Part shown: in pieces, positions 50,669 through 53,656 of the stretch
Position numbering within the stretch: the first letter of the stretch is position 1
How the letters are laid out: the number at the start of each line of letters is the position of its first letter
Assembly: GCA_000747625.2 (NCBI GenBank)
Contig: JQDQ01000168.1
Coordinates: forward strand, 1-53,656
Length of the DNA: 53,656 nt
DNA from: Smithella sp. SCADC
GTDB lineage: Bacteria; Desulfobacterota; Syntrophia; Syntrophales; Smithellaceae
Direction: 5' to 3'
Notes under the pieces: generated by a model
Database searches by the model: none
Seen by the model: the letters and a program-made list of their open reading frames with translations, nothing else
What the model was told of the DNA's origin: nothing
Made by a program: the position numbers and the translations under genes

Positions 50669-51112
50669 TCAGGTGTGGCCGAATCCGCCATTACCTCTGG
50701 AGGTGTCGTTCAACGCTGAAGTTTCGATCCAATCCACCTGAAAGACTTTCTGCACAACCATTTGCGCCAGACGCATACCTCTTTTAACAACGAATGGTTC
50801 TTTTCCATGATTGATAACAATCAATGCAATTTCTCCTCGATAATCGGCATCAATCGTACCAGGTGAATTAAGCAGTGTTATTCCATTATTCAATGCTAAC
50901 CCGCTGCGCGGTCTTATCTGCGCTTCGTAACCTTCGGGCAAAGCTATGGCAATTCCCGTTGGAATTTTCTTACGTTGGCCGGACAGAATAATCTCTTCTT
51001 CAGACACAGCCGCAAATATGTCCATTCCGGCAGCCTGATCTGTCATATATTGAGGCAAGGGAAGGTCTTCGTTACCCGATATTTTTTGGAGTTTTACTTT
51101 TATTTTTTCCAT
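50669..51112 (-). CDS. dut: dUTP diphosphatase
   Basis: dUTPase hydrolyses dUTP to dUMP and keeps uracil out of DNA. All five motifs of the trimeric family can be read in order: AAGMDIFA, RPRSGLAL, GTIDADYRGEI, RGMRLAQMV and RGNGGFGHT. The last ends in GHT rather than the usual GSTG, at the C-terminus. I chose the ATG that opens MEKIKVKLQKIS (about 51112); the alternative GTG start is three codons earlier. It lies 80 nt from DUF39 on the same strand. Confidence 0.92.
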   Translation of the reverse strand: MEKIKVKLQKISGNEDLPLPQYMTDQAAGMDIFAAVSEEEIILSGQRKKIPTGIAIALPEGYEAQIRPRSGLALNNGITLLNSPGTIDADYRGEIALIVINHGKEPFVVKRGMRLAQMVVQKVFQVDWIETSALNDTSRGNGGFGHT

Positions 51113-51183
51113 TTTATCCAACCGGAAAATATATTTCCGCCTGTTTTAATCGGTGAAAAAAATCTTTGCATAATTATCAATTT

Positions 51184-51259
51184 GTCATTTCGGCCACAGG
51201 GAGAAATCTTATAAGGTAATAAAATAAAGATTTCCCGTCGCTTTGCTCCTCGAAATGAC
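51184..51259. repeat. Family 1-like palindromic repeat between pnp and dut
   Basis: GTCATTTCGGCCACAGGGAG ... GCTCCTCGAAATGAC with AAATCTTAT facing AAAGATTTC. It is a diverged core without the CTAG ends and lies next to the pnp terminator. Confidence 0.75.
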
Positions 51260-51291
51260 ACAAAAATCTGTTTCGCAAGGGTTTCGAAAAA

Positions 51292-51336
51292 TAAAAAGAG
51301 CCGTTCTGTATCCGTTATTTTACGAAGACAGAACGG
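51292..51336 (-). terminator. Terminator of pnp (minus strand)
   Basis: On the minus strand, CCGTTCTGT pairs perfectly with ACAGAACGG across an 18-nt loop, followed by CTCTTTTTAT. It lies just downstream of the pnp stop codon. Confidence 0.75.
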
Positions 51337-51367
51337 TTTGTTTTGAATAATTACCGCCGGCAAAGAA

Positions 51368-53488
51368 CTATTTCACTTCGGCGTCCAGAGCTTCTTTGCG
51401 GCTGAGACGAATCTTGCCGGATTTGTCAATTTCCAGCACTTTCACCATAACCTCATCGCCTTCCTGCAATACATCAGTCACTTTGGCTATTCTTTCCTTG
51501 GCAATCTGCGAAATATGCAGCAGGCCTTCGGTTCCGGGCAAAATTTCGACAAACGCGCCGAAATCGACGATCTTCTTGACCGTGCCGCGGTAAATCTTGC
51601 CGACTTCCGCTTCTTCCGTCAGCCACTTCACCATCGCCACGGCGCGGGCGGCCGCTTCGGCATCGGCGGAAGCAATCGTTACGGTGCCGTCATCTTCGAC
51701 ATCAATGGTAACTCCTGTTTCGCTGATAATCTGACGGATATTCTTGCCGCCGGAACCGATAACGTTTCTGACCTGATCTTCTTTTACTTTAACTGTTGTA
51801 ATACGGGGAGCGTATTTAGATGTATCCGATCTCGGCGCGGTCATCGTTTCGCGTATTTTACCTATGATATGAATACGACCTTCGCGCGCCTGTGCCAGAG
51901 CCTTGCGTAGAATATCTTCCGTCAACCCGTCAATTTTAATATCCATTTGCATGGCGGTCACGCCTTTTTCCGTACCGCAAACCTTGAAATCCATATCGCC
52001 GGCATGATCTTCATCGCCCAGAATGTCGGACAGAATCACGACTTCATCGCCTTCCTTGAGAAGCCCCATGGCAATTCCCGCGACGATATCCTTCACCGGA
52101 ACTCCGCCGTCCATCAAACATAAAATGCCGCCGCAAACGGTGGCCATGGACGATGATCCGTTGGATGATAAAATCTCTGAAACAATCCTGATGGTATAGG
52201 GGAAGGTTTCAGGATCGGGCAGCACGGGAACCAAAGCCTTGCGGGCCAAAGCGCCGTGACCGATTTCTCTTCTGCCGGGACTGCGCTGACCTTTTGCCTC
52301 GCCCACACTGAAGGGAGGAAAATTGTAGTGCAGTAAAAACGTTCTCGTCTCCTCACCGCCCACATAGTCCATGCGTTGTTCATCAGAGGATGTGCCCAGC
52401 GTGAGAGCGGCCAGGGCCTGCGTTTCACCACGATTGAACAGGGCAGAACCGTGAGCGCGCGGCAGCACGCCGACTTCCGAACTTATCGGACGAATATCGG
52501 TTGAAGACCGGCCGTCGATTCTTTTCTTTTCCTGAAGAATCATATCGCGCAGAATGCGTGATTCGAGATGTTCGATAATCGCAGCTACTTTTTTACTAAG
52601 AGCCGCATCATCACCGCCGATATTTTTTATAACAGCCGCACGGACATCACCCAGTTTACTGTAACGTTCCAGTTTGCGCGGCAGACGGTAGCCTTCTTTC
52701 AAACCAGGCAGAGCTTCAGCGCGCACGCGGGCAACAAGCTCTTCCTCCGGCGCGACTTCCTCCACCGGTCTTTTGACCTTGCCAATAGCCGCCTGCATCT
52801 GATCCTGTAAATCAATGACCGGACGGACAGCTTCCAGTCCGAATTTAATGGCGTCAACAATGATATCTTCCGGAACCTCTTTGGCTTCGCCTTCCATCAT
52901 GACCAGTTCCACATCATAGGGACGGCCCGACTTTCCGGGCGTTACTTTGCGTCCCACCAGGAAAAGGTTCAGTTCGCTTTCCTTCATTTTTTCCGGCGAA
53001 GCGTTGGCAATTAATTCGCCGTTGATCCGGCCGACACGCACACCCGCAATCGGTCCTTTAAAGGGAACATCCGATATTCCCAGAGCGGCGGAAGCGCCGA
53101 TCATTGAAGCGACATCCGGATCGTTTTCTTTATCCACGGACAAAAGAGTGGCCACCAATTGCGTTTCCGAAAAATATCCTTTGGAGAACAAAGGACGAAT
53201 CGCGCGATCAATAACGCGCGACGTCAGAATTTCTCTTTCGTTGGGACGTCCTTCGCGCTTGAAAAATCCTCCGGGAATTTTACCCGCGGCAAAAGTCATT
53301 TCCTGATAATCAACAGTCAAGGGCAGAAAGTCCACCCCTTCCCGTATGCTTTTTAACGAAACCACCGTAACTAAAACGACCGTGTCGCCATAGTAAACCA
53401 GTATCGCCCCATCGGCTTGCGCGGCCACATAATTCGCTTTCAGGGAAATATTCCGCCCGGCAAAATCCGCACTAAATACATTACTCAT
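51368..53488 (-). CDS. pnp: Polynucleotide phosphorylase
   Basis: PNPase (706 residues) is the 3'-5' phosphorolytic exoribonuclease and degradosome component. Two RNase PH domains frame a helical linker; the first opens NISLKANYVAAQADGAILVYYGDT, and the second holds EVGVLPRAHGSALFNRGETQALA. A KH domain (VRNVIGSGGKNIRQIISETG, about 576) and an S1 domain (GKIYRGTVKKIVDFGAFVEILPGTEGLLHISQI, from about 630) follow. The start is ATG 53488, with GGAGG 7 nt before. The first 14 residues of a longer frame are upstream and unlikely. It has its own terminator. Confidence 0.97.
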   Translation of the reverse strand: MSNVFSADFAGRNISLKANYVAAQADGAILVYYGDTVVLVTVVSLKSIREGVDFLPLTVDYQEMTFAAGKIPGGFFKREGRPNEREILTSRVIDRAIRPLFSKGYFSETQLVATLLSVDKENDPDVASMIGASAALGISDVPFKGPIAGVRVGRINGELIANASPEKMKESELNLFLVGRKVTPGKSGRPYDVELVMMEGEAKEVPEDIIVDAIKFGLEAVRPVIDLQDQMQAAIGKVKRPVEEVAPEEELVARVRAEALPGLKEGYRLPRKLERYSKLGDVRAAVIKNIGGDDAALSKKVAAIIEHLESRILRDMILQEKKRIDGRSSTDIRPISSEVGVLPRAHGSALFNRGETQALAALTLGTSSDEQRMDYVGGEETRTFLLHYNFPPFSVGEAKGQRSPGRREIGHGALARKALVPVLPDPETFPYTIRIVSEILSSNGSSSMATVCGGILCLMDGGVPVKDIVAGIAMGLLKEGDEVVILSDILGDEDHAGDMDFKVCGTEKGVTAMQMDIKIDGLTEDILRKALAQAREGRIHIIGKIRETMTAPRSDTSKYAPRITTVKVKEDQVRNVIGSGGKNIRQIISETGVTIDVEDDGTVTIASADAEAAARAVAMVKWLTEEAEVGKIYRGTVKKIVDFGAFVEILPGTEGLLHISQIAKERIAKVTDVLQEGDEVMVKVLEIDKSGKIRLSRKEALDAEVK

Positions 53489-53514
53489 TAATTTTCCTCC
53501 ATTTAATTTTAGTT

Positions 53515-53646
53515 CTAGCCATACTTGCAAAAGTTACCGATATGTCATTTCGACCGAAGGGAGAAATCTTATTCAATGATTATAAAGATTTCTCAGTCAC
53601 TTCGTTCCTTCGAAATGACACGGTTAATATTGAAATCAAGCACTAG
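53515..53646. repeat. CTAG-ended palindromic repeat, family 1, copy 3
   Basis: The copy runs CTAGCCATACTTGC ... AAGCACTAG and is identical to 24280-24406 over 127 bp, in the same orientation. Its left end reads CTAGCC, where copy 2 has CTAGTGC. It lies upstream of pnp and the sequence ends 10 bases later, so anything beyond is not visible. Confidence 0.92.
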
Positions 53647-53656
53647 CCATAAAATA

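Overview
The window looks like a chromosome segment of a strictly anaerobic, syntrophic deltaproteobacterium (Syntrophus/Smithella-like, Desulfobacterota). This rests on gene content, not on a database match. It combines a Tat-exported quinone-linked formate dehydrogenase, an orphan MvhD-type electron-transfer protein, a four-subunit pyruvate:ferredoxin oxidoreductase, an archaeal-type entry to the shikimate pathway, a DUF39-type homocysteine protein and a type IV pilus operon of the pilMNOPQ kind. No tRNA, rRNA, CRISPR array or intact insertion sequence was seen.

Layout. 1-4.2 kb (minus): formate dehydrogenase alpha, beta and gamma genes behind a hairpin-rich leader that may be a molybdenum/tungsten cofactor riboswitch. 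The gamma gene has a frame break near the left edge. 4.8-6.1 kb: a molbindin, an IscA/HesB protein and an orphan MvhD. 6.2-6.7 kb: a patch of mobile-element remnants. 6.7-9.8 kb: a Fic protein behind a promoter filled with inverted repeats, then hflX, whose start codon appears to have been lost where a palindromic repeat abuts it. 10.1-13.1 kb: porCDAB. 13.1-24.3 kb: a glycogen island with a GH13-GH133 debranching enzyme, a small CBM48 protein, phosphorylase, synthase and a eukaryote-type branching enzyme. 24.6-29 kb (minus): archaeal-type dehydroquinate synthase II and its partner aldolase, a PLP ammonia-lyase and waaA. 29.3-36.4 kb: rpe, a tiny lipoprotein, a glycosyltransferase, a nitronate-monooxygenase-like protein, hbd, a NYN-domain protein and a large Ig-like lipoprotein.

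36.4-53.5 kb is almost entirely on the minus strand: holA, a LOG-family protein, rpsU, hisC, lipoate ligase with gcvH, an M24 peptidase, two TPR proteins, pilQPONM, ftsB, a small XRE regulator, DUF39, dut and pnp. The pilus genes are very tightly packed (starts and stops overlap or nearly touch), and the TPR lipoprotein that ends the block resembles a secretin pilotin or PilF protein.

The most unusual structure is between the genes. At least two families of short palindromic repeats occupy most of the longer gaps. One family has CTAG ends and includes two copies, 29 kb apart, that are identical over 127 bp. The other has conserved GC-rich hairpin ends and variable cores. A remnant resembling a REP-associated (Y1) transposase lies directly beside one copy. 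I found no clear new multi-gene system. The best leads are this repeat/transposase relationship, the hflX start, the Fic operator array, the leader RNA, and a PilQ that lacks its N1 domain.
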